Source of the DNA: Pseudomonas quercus
GTDB lineage: Bacteria; Pseudomonadota; Gammaproteobacteria; Pseudomonadales; Pseudomonadaceae
Reading direction: 5' to 3'
Assembly: GCF_012033695.1 (NCBI RefSeq)
Contig: NZ_JAAVJI010000002.1
Location: forward strand, 558,001-622,000
DNA length: 64,000 bases
Shown here: positions 47,747-55,942 of the stretch, piece after piece
Layout: each line of letters begins with the position of its first letter
Position numbering within the stretch: the first letter of the stretch is position 1
Position numbers and translations under genes: made by a program
The notes under the pieces: generated by a model
What the model saw: the letters and a program-made list of their open reading frames with translations, nothing else
Databases searched by the model: none
What the model was told of the DNA's origin: nothing

Positions 47747-47942
47747 AAGAGTGAATGTCAGACGTTCTCATTTACCCTCCTTGCACCACCTCGTATCCTT
47801 GCGCGGGTCGAACATTGTTCAATCGATAAGGGCCGTTCATGGCCTGTATCGTCTTCGTGGTGTTCAACAAACCCCTGACGTTGTTTGGTAGCTCCTGAAC
47901 CAACGTCCTGCTTGGCCGCTGTGTGCGCAGCGGCCTTTTTTT
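47747..47942 (+). ncRNA. Possible small RNA (or 3' UTR) ending at a strong terminator
   Basis: A promoter-like TTGACT (47717-47722), an 18-base spacer and TATCGC (47741-47746) sit at the SirB1 stop. About 190 bases later a strong terminator ends the unit. The region has no plausible coding frame with a good start and ends with two hairpins: GACGTTG...CAACGTC, then the terminator. It could be a small RNA, or simply the 3' UTR of the SirB1 gene. No known family was recognised. Confidence 0.3.
47914..47942 (+). terminator. Rho-independent terminator
   Basis: Perfect 8-bp stem GGCCGCTG (47914-47921) and CAGCGGCC (47928-47935), 6-base loop, then seven T. Orientation is plus strand; the mioC gene on the other strand ends at 47945, directly beside it. 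Confidence 0.92.
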
Positions 47943-47944
47943 GC

Positions 47945-48406
47945 TCAAGCCTGCTGTTCAAGCGCTTTGGCAAACCTCTCCAGCCAGGGCACGGCATCAG
48001 CCTCGGGCGTTACGCTTTCACTGGCATCAAGGCGCAGCATAGGCTGTACTTGCTGGACGCCTAGCTCATCGAACAGCTCTGCGACCAACATCCCTCCCCC
48101 GCAGTAGCTGTCGCTATAGCTCGAATCACCCAAGGCAATCACTGCGCCCGGCAAGCCACGCAGCGCGCTGGGTAACTGATCGCGAAGCTCGCTATACAAT
48201 GGCATCAGGGTATCAGGCAGTTCACCCATGCCTGTTGTAGACGTGATACCAAGCAATGCCTCTGGCTCGGCGGCCAGCAAGGCTGCCAAGTCCACTCTCG
48301 GGTTGTAGTAGCACGCATGGCCTGCCGCTTCCAGATGCGCTACAGCATGGTGTGCGACCTCTTCGGCAGCGCCGTAGACCGAACCGGAAAACAGAGCAAC
48401 TTTCAT
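47945..48406 (-). CDS. mioC: Flavodoxin (MioC-like)
   Basis: A 153-residue FMN-binding flavodoxin-like protein. The phosphate loop is FSGSVYGAAEEVA at residues 6-18; the FMN-stacking segments are STTGMGELPDTL near 56-67 and LGDSSYSDSYCGGG near 93-106. MioC in E. coli is an electron carrier needed for biotin synthase in vitro. Divergent from the LOV gene across 124 bases, so both flavoproteins share one control region. Confidence 0.85.
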   Translation of the reverse strand: MKVALFSGSVYGAAEEVAHHAVAHLEAAGHACYYNPRVDLAALLAAEPEALLGITSTTGMGELPDTLMPLYSELRDQLPSALRGLPGAVIALGDSSYSDSYCGGGMLVAELFDELGVQQVQPMLRLDASESVTPEADAVPWLERFAKALEQQA

Positions 48407-48530
48407 GTCAGGGCCTCAATGGATACAGGCGGGCAGTCTAACAGCCTGTACACGGTTCAACTTAGGACAGCCAGAACGCTTCAGGGTGGGTTAAAATGCC
48501 GCCCTTGTCACGTGGGCCGGCGGAGGGCTC

Positions 48531-48986
48531 ATGATTAACCCTAACCTGTTGCAGCTGGTCGTCAATGCGTCCAATGACGGAATTGTCATCGCGGAGCGAG
48601 AAGGCTCGGATAACATTCTCATCTATGTCAACCCTGCCTTCGAACGGATGACCGGCTATACGTCCGAGGACATTCTCTACCAGGACTGCCGTTTTCTACA
48701 GAACGGCCAAGCGAGCGATGCAACCCGCAGGGCCTTGCGCATGGCCATCGACAACGGGCTGCCCTGCCGGCAGGTGATGCTGAATTTTCGAAAGGATGGC
48801 ACCCCGTTCTGGAACGAGCTGGCCATTGCGCCCGTAGACAACGAAGGTGACGGCCGCCGCTACTTCATCGGTATTCAGAAAGATGTCACAGACCAGGTTG
48901 TCGCGCAGGAACGAATAATGCAACTGGAACAAGAGCTGGCGCTTTTGCGTCAGGAAATCGTACAGGCGACCAAACCCGAACGGTGA
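48531..48986 (+). CDS. Short LOV blue-light photoreceptor
   Basis: A 151-residue PAS/LOV protein. The photoactive Cys lies in YQDCRFLQ (canonical GxNCRFLQ). Flavin contacts are present: NPAFERMTGY, the Asn residues in MLNFRKDGTPFWNELAI and the Gln in YFIGIQKDVT. A C-terminal helix (about 120-148) forms the dimer coiled coil; there is no effector domain. It resembles the PpSB1/PpSB2-LOV proteins of P. putida, which form a blue-light FMN-Cys adduct. GGAGGG precedes ATG 48531. The MerR/LitR regulator two genes on is a likely partner. Confidence 0.92.
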   Translation: MINPNLLQLVVNASNDGIVIAEREGSDNILIYVNPAFERMTGYTSEDILYQDCRFLQNGQASDATRRALRMAIDNGLPCRQVMLNFRKDGTPFWNELAIAPVDNEGDGRRYFIGIQKDVTDQVVAQERIMQLEQELALLRQEIVQATKPER

Positions 48987-49041
48987 CTGCACAACGGCAA
49001 ATGAGTGGGTTTTGTCTACTGTCCTGTCCATGCGACGCTGA

Positions 49042-49695
49042 ATGAGCTCCGACATGCAACCTGATACCTTGCTGACTCAGGATGAGATCGATTTTATCCA
49101 GAGCATGCACCATAGCCTGCCATTGGACAGTGCCGACGTTAGTGCGGGGCTGATGGTCAATGGCGGCAGCCAATTGCAGGCATTGCTGACACGGCTGGTG
49201 GCACATGAACACGTCACCATACAGGCGCAGTACGAGAACCAGCAGCTCAGTTTTCCCCTGCAACTGGTGGAAGACGAATTTCATGCCCAGCACATCAAGA
49301 TGGGGGCGCCCACTATCTATGAAGACGGCCCCATGGTTCGCCCTTGGCGCCTGGCATTGCCTAGCCCGGTGCCGTTGCAGGACCGCAATGGCATGCTGAC
49401 CCACCTGAAGTTGGTAGAGGTTTCAGTCAATGGGGTGGTGGTGCAGGTTCGAGCAGGTGTAGAGGCGCCCGAGGTATTCTCACTCTGGTTCGCGCCAGAG
49501 GGTTATACCCCTATTGCGCTGCGCGGCAGCCTTGAGCGACAGATTGCTGACGGGTTCATGGCCTATCGCCTAATCGCACATGCGCCCCATGAAACGGAGC
49601 GATTGCGCCACTATATTCTCGAACAGCACCGGCTGGCACACCCAGGCCTGCACAGCACCTCAGGTGTCGAGGTGCCCGGCGATGTACTGGAGTAG
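49042..49695 (+). CDS. Conserved hypothetical protein, degenerate PilZ-like/YcgR-like
   Basis: A 217-residue soluble protein not recognised with certainty. The N-terminal half has a YcgR-like beta pattern (LLTRLVAHEHVTIQAQYENQQLSFPLQLVEDEFHAQHIKMGAPTIYE). The second half contains RPWRLALPSP and later LVEVSVNGVVVQV, similar to PilZ RxxxR and D/NxSxxG motifs, but with one spacing shortened and Asp/Asn replaced by Glu, so cyclic di-GMP binding is doubtful. It follows the LOV gene by 55 bases on the same strand, and its 3' end overlaps the convergent MerR gene by 36 bases. Confidence 0.6.
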   Translation: MSSDMQPDTLLTQDEIDFIQSMHHSLPLDSADVSAGLMVNGGSQLQALLTRLVAHEHVTIQAQYENQQLSFPLQLVEDEFHAQHIKMGAPTIYEDGPMVRPWRLALPSPVPLQDRNGMLTHLKLVEVSVNGVVVQVRAGVEAPEVFSLWFAPEGYTPIALRGSLERQIADGFMAYRLIAHAPHETERLRHYILEQHRLAHPGLHSTSGVEVPGDVLE

Positions 49696-50610
49696 GCGAC
49701 GTTGCATCAATTGGCTGTTTCCACCCAGGCAAGCGATGGGCGAGTGAACCAGCTGGTCGTGAATCAGTTCGCTCATCTCCCCTGCCAGCAGCAGAGGGCA
49801 ACTGAGGTTCAGGCCTAGCTTCATGAAGCGACGGCCCGCGTCTGCACTCGGGGCATGGTTGGAAAACAGTATGACGGCATGGGGTTGGATACGCTCGCTC
49901 ACCAGCCCCAACTCCTCCAACGGTTGGCCGGTGCCCAGAGGTTGTACCCTCACATACTCACCGCCGAGCAGCAGCGCTGCCACTAGCAATTCCAACTCAT
50001 GGTACTGGCCAGGTATGCCACAGAGCAGAACGTGATGCTCGGCTGTTTCCCGCTGTGCAAACTGAAGCCGCTTGAGGGCCTGCCCTCTTAAAAAGGCATC
50101 CAGGAACGCCCACTCACTGGCTCGCCCGAAGGCCTCTTGGTGCAACCGGGCGTTCTCCCAAACGGGCAGAAACACCTGATTGAACGCCGTAGCCATGGGA
50201 TAGGTGGAAAACACTTCGCCGTACAGGCGAGCGAGTGTAGCCTCGTTGAAGCCCTGCACAGCCCCTGTGATGCGGTCTCGCCAGTGCCGGCAATCACTGT
50301 CACCCTTGTGGTAGGCAATCGGCGAGGGATCAACTGGCGCCGGGTTACGTGCAATCAAGGTGCCCACCTTGCTCACCGCCACGCCGCGCTCAAGCCAACC
50401 CAGTATGGCGCGCACTTCGGCAACGTCAGTCAGGGAATACAGGCGGTGCCCGCTCTCTGTGCGGGTAGGCTGAATCAACCCGTACCGACGCTCCCAGGCA
50501 CGCAGCGTCACAGGGTTCACGCCCGTAAGCCGCGCCACTTCACGAATGGGAAACAGCTCTTTTCCACTGTAAGCACGGTCGGCCGCGATGAAGTGTTCGT
50601 TGTCGCTCAT
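49660..50610 (-). CDS. MerR-family regulator resembling class II LitR (light-responsive)
   Basis: A 316-residue regulator. Residues about 20-90 form a MerR winged helix (FPIREVARLTGVNPVTLRAWERRYGLIQPTRTESGHRLYSLTDVAEVRAI). The remainder follows the B12-binding fold of LitR/CarH, but the cobalamin motif (E/DxHxxG) is replaced by QYHELE, as in class II LitR proteins that do not bind B12. Such proteins in P. putida are controlled through a LOV photoreceptor, and a LOV gene lies 0.7 kb away. An inverted repeat just upstream may be its operator. Confidence 0.85.
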   Translation of the reverse strand: MSDNEHFIAADRAYSGKELFPIREVARLTGVNPVTLRAWERRYGLIQPTRTESGHRLYSLTDVAEVRAILGWLERGVAVSKVGTLIARNPAPVDPSPIAYHKGDSDCRHWRDRITGAVQGFNEATLARLYGEVFSTYPMATAFNQVFLPVWENARLHQEAFGRASEWAFLDAFLRGQALKRLQFAQRETAEHHVLLCGIPGQYHELELLVAALLLGGEYVRVQPLGTGQPLEELGLVSERIQPHAVILFSNHAPSADAGRRFMKLGLNLSCPLLLAGEMSELIHDQLVHSPIACLGGNSQLMQRRLLQYIAGHLDT

Positions 50611-50639
50611 GGTGAGAAAAACCGCGCTACCTACGGGTG

Positions 50640-50667
50640 GTTACAAAGATTGTAACTGTTTGCAAAC
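50640..50667. promoter_or_regulatory. Candidate MerR/LitR operator palindromes
   Basis: GTTACA-AAGAT-TGTAAC (50640-50656) is a perfect 6-bp inverted repeat with a 5-base spacer; GTTTGCAAAC (50658-50667) is a perfect 10-bp palindrome right beside it. They lie 30-57 bases before the MerR start, in the divergent gap to the monooxygenase-like gene. Confidence 0.55.
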
Positions 50668-50843
50668 CAGTTATGCCCTCTCCCTTGCAATGATAGGACC
50701 TTGCGCAAGCCGCTTTGGTCAGCCCGCGCAGACGTCGCCGATAGAATAAGGAATAATCGCCGCAGGAAATGCCGCGCCCCGCCACCCAGGGGTACGGCTG
50801 CGCTGCCTTTACCCTAGGCGTCGCTATCGCTCGGAGATAAACC

Positions 50844-51419
50844 ATGTCTACGCCCCCTGTTACCATGCTAGTTGCACGTCGAGCCGCTAAAGGGCGCTAT
50901 CAGGAATTGATCGCTTGGCTACAGGAAGGTGAGCATCTGGCCACTGACTTTCCAGGCTACCTGGGTTCGGGCATTCTGGCTCCACCCCAAGGCGACGATG
51001 AATTCCAGATGATTTTCCGCTTCGCCGACGCCTCTACCCTACATGCCTGGGAGTTTTCAGCGTCTCGGCAGGCCTGGCTGTCCCGGGGCAACGGTTTGTT
51101 TGCTCACCCCTCCGAGCATCGGGTGCAGGGCATGGACGGTTGGTTTGCTGCCGTTTCCACAGGCGGCGAACTGGCACGCCCGCCGCGGTGGAAGCAGGCC
51201 GTTGCAATATGGCTGGCGTTCTTCCCAGTGTCGCTGCTGTTCAATGCCGTGTTTGGTCCATGGCTAAACGAACTGGCGCTTGCCCCACGTATTCTCCTCA
51301 GCACGCTGGCTCTGACCCCTCTAATGGTGTTTGTCTTCATTCCATTGTCTACACGGTTATTGGCGCCCTGGCTCAATGCCCCTGCCCCCGAGTCAAAAGC
51401 GGCGGCGCAGACGCGATAG
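50844..51419 (+). CDS. Antibiotic biosynthesis monooxygenase-fold membrane protein
   Basis: A 191-residue protein. Residues about 7-100 form a dimeric ferredoxin-like ABM domain (VTMLVARRAAKGRYQELIAWLQEGEHLATDFPGYLGSGIL, then FQMIFRFADASTLHAWEFS). Two hydrophobic helices (about 118-138 and 150-172) anchor it in the inner membrane. No substrate can be assigned. It is divergent from the LitR-like gene across 233 bases holding palindromes, so it may belong to the light-controlled set. GGAGAT precedes ATG 50844. Confidence 0.8.
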   Translation: MSTPPVTMLVARRAAKGRYQELIAWLQEGEHLATDFPGYLGSGILAPPQGDDEFQMIFRFADASTLHAWEFSASRQAWLSRGNGLFAHPSEHRVQGMDGWFAAVSTGGELARPPRWKQAVAIWLAFFPVSLLFNAVFGPWLNELALAPRILLSTLALTPLMVFVFIPLSTRLLAPWLNAPAPESKAAAQTR

Positions 51420-51550
51420 CGCCCTGACAGACAAGAAGGGGGCCCTCAAGGCCAGCCAGCTGGCAGCATTGCTTTCACTGGCCTGCGTTGATTGCCCCAA
51501 AAGCACCAAGCCTTTTATTATCCCCGCCTATTTCCCGCAGGAGCCTTTTC

Positions 51551-51847
51551 ATGAATCAACAACAGCGCCTGGAGCTGGAAGCCGCTGCTTTCCGCCGCTT
51601 GGTGGAACACTTCGGCAAACGCACCGATGTGCAAAACATCGACCTGATGAACCTGGCAGGTTTCTGCCGCAATTGCCTGTCGAAATGGTACAAGGCAGCG
51701 GCTGACGAACAGGGCCTAGACCTTAGCCTGGACGCAGCACGGGAAGCGGTGTACGGCATGCCTTACGACGAATGGAAACAGCGTTATCAGAAAGAGGCCA
51801 GCCCCGAGCAAGCGGCAGCCTTTGCCAAGGGTAAGCCTAATGACTGA
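51551..51847 (+). CDS. DUF1244 family protein
   Basis: A 98-residue cytoplasmic protein matching DUF1244 throughout: FRRLVEHFGKRTDVQNIDLMNLAGFCRNCLSKWYKAAADEQG with the conserved FCRNCLSKWY block (two Cys), then YGMPYDEWKQRYQ. Function unknown. ATG 51551 follows GGAGCC. Its stop overlaps the next gene (HopJ) by 8 bases; the pair is commonly found together. Confidence 0.9.
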   Translation: MNQQQRLELEAAAFRRLVEHFGKRTDVQNIDLMNLAGFCRNCLSKWYKAAADEQGLDLSLDAAREAVYGMPYDEWKQRYQKEASPEQAAAFAKGKPND

Positions 51848-52190
51848 CCTGATAGCCTTGCGTAACAGCCTGAAAACGGGCGAACACCTGTTTGCCGACA
51901 CGCTGGCATTCGTGGCTGAACACTACACCTACAGCCCTCAAGCCTTCACTAATGGCCCGGTGCATAACGCTGCTGGCCAGAACGAAGGGTCCTGCAAGGT
52001 GCTGGCCATGGCAGAAATGGAGGGGTTCAGCGACCTGGAGGCCCTGCAGGCGTTCGGGGAGCACTACCGCGCCGTGCTGGCCTCGCCAGCAGGCAACGAC
52101 CACAGCAATATCCGAGCGCTTATGGCTGGCGGCATGGGCGCTGTAACGTTTGAACAGCTGCCTTTGGTGAAAAACAACAGCAGCCGTTGA
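51840..52190 (+). CDS. hopJ: HopJ type III effector family protein
   Basis: A 116-residue protein of the HopJ family: LKTGEHLFADTLAFVAEHYTYSPQAFTNG and NEGSCKVLAMAEMEGFSDLEALQAFGEHYR. Named after P. syringae type III effectors, but it is widespread in non-pathogens without secretion systems, and here sits in a housekeeping pair with DUF1244; a true effector role is unlikely. ATG 51840 lies inside the DUF1244 gene, giving coupled translation. Confidence 0.9.
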   Translation: MTDLIALRNSLKTGEHLFADTLAFVAEHYTYSPQAFTNGPVHNAAGQNEGSCKVLAMAEMEGFSDLEALQAFGEHYRAVLASPAGNDHSNIRALMAGGMGAVTFEQLPLVKNNSSR

Positions 52191-52248
52191 GCAACGGCCT
52201 TGCGAGAGGGGCCAGCACTGCGCCAGCCCCTCAGCCGTACGTCAACCC

Positions 52249-53391
<1,143 letters not shown>

Positions 53392-53501
53392 CTATTGAGT
53401 GAAAGAAGTTGTCTGGATGTTTCCCGCGCTGCGCCCGGCTTTTCCCCTGCCCTCAAAGCCGGTACCGTTCGCTTCTCTTAACGTTCTGGAGCACGTGTTG
53501 C

Positions 53502-54251
53502 ATGCCACCTTCTGTATTGTCCGGCCCAGAGTACCTTCGCCAGGGGCTGAAACTGGTGCTCAGCCCAGGGCTGCGGCTATTTGTGCTGCTGCCGTTGTCC
53601 ATCAACCTGGCGCTGTTCGTCGGCCTTGTCTACTTTGCCGGCCACGAATTCAGCCTGTGGGTAACCCAACTGATGCCGGAGCTGCCTGCTTGGCTGGGCT
53701 TTCTCAACTACCTCCTTTGGCCGCTGTTCGTGGTACTGGTGATACTGATGGTGTTTTTCACGTTCACCATGGTGGCCAATATCATTGCCGCACCCTTTAA
53801 CGGGTTTTTATCCGAAAAAGTGGAGATCGTGGTACGTGGCAAGGATGACTTTCCTGCGTTCAGCTGGGGGGAACTGGTGGCTATGGTGCCACGCACGTTG
53901 AGCCGCGAGATGCGCAAGCTGGCCTATTACCTGCCGCGGGCGCTTGTGCTGCTGGTGGTGTCGTTCATTCCCGGTGTCAACTTGGTCGCGGCACCGCTGT
54001 GGCTGATATTTGGTGTCTGGATGATGGCCATCCAATACATCGACTACCCAGCGGACAACCACAAGATGAGCTGGCAGGACATGCTTGCCTGGCTGCGCAA
54101 AAAGCGTTGGGCGAGCCTGAGCTTCGGCGGCATCGTTTACTTGGTATTGCTGATCCCGGTCATCAACCTGTTGATGATGCCTGCAGCCGTAGCGGGCGCT
54201 ACCTTGTTCTGGGTGCGTGAGCGGCCAGGAACAAGCGAAAGACTTAATTAG
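53502..54251 (+). CDS. cysZ: Sulfate transporter CysZ
   Basis: A 249-residue inner membrane protein, sulfate permease for cysteine synthesis. It begins [25 protein letters not shown], with helices near 22-45, 68-95, 140-175 and 205-235, and keeps [17 protein letters not shown] and [33 protein letters not shown] 53502 is preferred over upstream in-frame starts by homology to the family start and TCTGGAG upstream. Divergent from trxB over 287 bases. Confidence 0.92.
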   Translation: MPPSVLSGPEYLRQGLKLVLSPGLRLFVLLPLSINLALFVGLVYFAGHEFSLWVTQLMPELPAWLGFLNYLLWPLFVVLVILMVFFTFTMVANIIAAPFNGFLSEKVEIVVRGKDDFPAFSWGELVAMVPRTLSREMRKLAYYLPRALVLLVVSFIPGVNLVAAPLWLIFGVWMMAIQYIDYPADNHKMSWQDMLAWLRKKRWASLSFGGIVYLVLLIPVINLLMMPAAVAGATLFWVRERPGTSERLN

Positions 54252-54319
54252 CGCCAGAGGCACGCTTCAGGCCGCTTAAATGCTGGTCACGCACTGCCGC
54301 GTATGACCAAGGAGCGCCT

Positions 54320-54661
54320 ATGACTGACTTTCGTAATGACCCTGCCTTTGCGGACAACCTGCGAGCCTTGCTGGCTCAACTGATAACCGATGAAGGCATT
54401 TTCGAGCCTGACATAACGCCTGACAGCCTGTTCCTTACCACTGTTGACTCAGAAGACGGGCACATTACCGCCTCGGTGTCTCTGTTCGACGAAGCGTACC
54501 GAAGCATCGTCGAACGCCAACCACCGGTATACGCGCCTAGTTACCCTTTCAGTGGCGTGTTCAGTCAAGGCGAAACGTTTGATGATGCCTACAGGGTTCA
54601 TCCCTCATTCGAGCCTATCGACTTTTACTATCTGATTGGTAAGGCCTACGACATCGTCTAA
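54320..54661 (+). CDS. Hypothetical protein
   Basis: A 113-residue acidic, soluble protein not assigned to a family. It begins MTDFRNDPAFADNLRALLAQLITDEGIF and ends PIDFYYLIGKAYDIV; Tyr, Phe and Asp are frequent. AAGGAGC precedes ATG 54320 and the codon usage matches neighbours, so it is likely a real gene. It follows cysZ by 68 bases on the same strand. Confidence 0.65.
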   Translation: MTDFRNDPAFADNLRALLAQLITDEGIFEPDITPDSLFLTTVDSEDGHITASVSLFDEAYRSIVERQPPVYAPSYPFSGVFSQGETFDDAYRVHPSFEPIDFYYLIGKAYDIV

Positions 54662-54729
54662 GCGCGCCACTTACCCGAAGACTGTTGTTCAACCGAGGCA
54701 GCCTGCCTGCCTCGGATGCCCTCTGCAGA

Positions 54730-55212
54730 TCACCCCAGCGCGCGTTCGATCGCGCTCACTACTTCGGGCGATTCAGGAAGCGTTTTGGGCGAGAACCGAG
54801 ACAATACCTCCCCGTTCTTGCCTATCAGAAACTTTTCGAAATTCCAGGTGATGTCTCCAGGGAAGGTCGCACCCGGCCCTACAAGCAGGGTGTAAAGCGT
54901 GTCCCGCGCCTCGCCGTTCACCACCGACTTGGCCGTCAACGGAAAGGTAACGCCATAGCGGGTAGTGCAGAACGCTTCGATTTCGGCCTCACTGCCTGGC
55001 TCCTGCCCGGCAAACTGGTTGCAAGGCACACCCAGCACAGTGAAACCACGAGGGCCGAAGCGTTGTTGCAGGCGCTCCAGGCCCTCGTACTGCGGAGTGA
55101 GGCCACACTGGGACGCTACGTTGACAACCAGAACAACCTGATCGACGAAGCGGTCCAGCAACAGTGCACTGCCATCAAGGCTGGTGACCTGAATGTCATG
55201 AAATGTGCTCAT
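54730..55212 (-). CDS. Glutathione peroxidase family protein (thiol peroxidase)
   Basis: A 160-residue thioredoxin-fold peroxidase. Peroxidatic Cys in NVASQCGLTPQY near residue 35; the tetrad partners are Gln in PCNQFAGQEPG and Trp-Asn in WNFEKFLI. The Cys in place of selenocysteine is normal in bacteria; a second Cys (GVPCNQF) precedes the Gln. It reduces hydroperoxides with thioredoxin or glutathione. ATG 55212 lies 19 bases after the slyD stop, so they form an operon. Confidence 0.92.
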   Translation of the reverse strand: MSTFHDIQVTSLDGSALLLDRFVDQVVLVVNVASQCGLTPQYEGLERLQQRFGPRGFTVLGVPCNQFAGQEPGSEAEIEAFCTTRYGVTFPLTAKSVVNGEARDTLYTLLVGPGATFPGDITWNFEKFLIGKNGEVLSRFSPKTLPESPEVVSAIERALG

Positions 55213-55231
55213 GCCCTCTCCCCGCTGCAAA

Positions 55232-55717
55232 TCAATGGTGGTGACCGCCTTCACCGTGAACGTGGCCGTGTGCCTTTTCTTCTTCGCTGGCATCACGCAC
55301 CGAAATCACCTTCACATCGAAGTTCAGGCGCTGGCCAGCCAGAGGGTGGTTACCGTCCACGGTGACTTCATCGCCATCCAGGTCGCGGATGGTCACGATT
55401 TGCATCTGGCCGTCCGGCGCTGAGGCATGGAACTGCATGCCGACTTCCAGTTCGTCCACGCCTTCGAACATGCTGCGGTTCAGCGTGCTTACCAGCTCAG
55501 CCGAGTACTCGCCGTAAGCGTCTTCAGGCTCGATGGCAACCTTGACTTCATCACCCACCTGTTTGCCTTCCAAGGCTTTTTCCAGGCCCGGGATGATGTT
55601 CCCAGCGCCGTGCAGGTAAACCAGCGGCGCACCGCCGGACGAGCTGTCGATAACCTCGCCAGCGTCGTTGGTGAGGGTGTAGTCGATGGACACAGCCTTA
55701 TTGGCGGCAATGGACAT
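55232..55717 (-). CDS. slyD: FKBP-type peptidyl-prolyl isomerase SlyD
   Basis: A 161-residue protein: FKBP domain residues 1-70 and 125-145 (VSIDYTLTNDAGEVIDSS, GNIIPGLEKALEGKQVGD), with the inserted IF chaperone domain between (about 70-125), ending in a short His-rich metal-binding tail HGHVHGEGGHHH. It folds proteins and can bind nickel. The tail is shorter than in E. coli SlyD (196 residues). First of a two-gene operon with the peroxidase. Confidence 0.93.
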   Translation of the reverse strand: MSIAANKAVSIDYTLTNDAGEVIDSSSGGAPLVYLHGAGNIIPGLEKALEGKQVGDEVKVAIEPEDAYGEYSAELVSTLNRSMFEGVDELEVGMQFHASAPDGQMQIVTIRDLDGDEVTVDGNHPLAGQRLNFDVKVISVRDASEEEKAHGHVHGEGGHHH

Positions 55718-55942
55718 GGGGCGAGACCTTTACACAAGAGATAGGAAGGCCTCAGTGTAAACAAGCATGATGACGATTGCGAATGCCGCAGCCTGTGTGG
55801 CACTGGCAAGGGGCGTGGGGGCTGTTGTCCAGGCCGTCGGCTGTCGAGCGTGCACGACGCAGGCCATTGGCGTTACCCTTGGCCGATTCCTGGCAGTGCG
55901 GTAGCACTGCGTCGTAGTCTGTTTCGTTGATCGAGACTTCTC

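Noticed and set aside
47880..47942. PrrF-type iron small RNA
   Set aside because: The conserved PrrF core sequence is not present, and no convincing Fur box precedes the unit.
51840..52190. HopJ as evidence of a type III secretion system
   Set aside because: The family is widespread in bacteria without such systems, and no secretion or chaperone genes are in the window.
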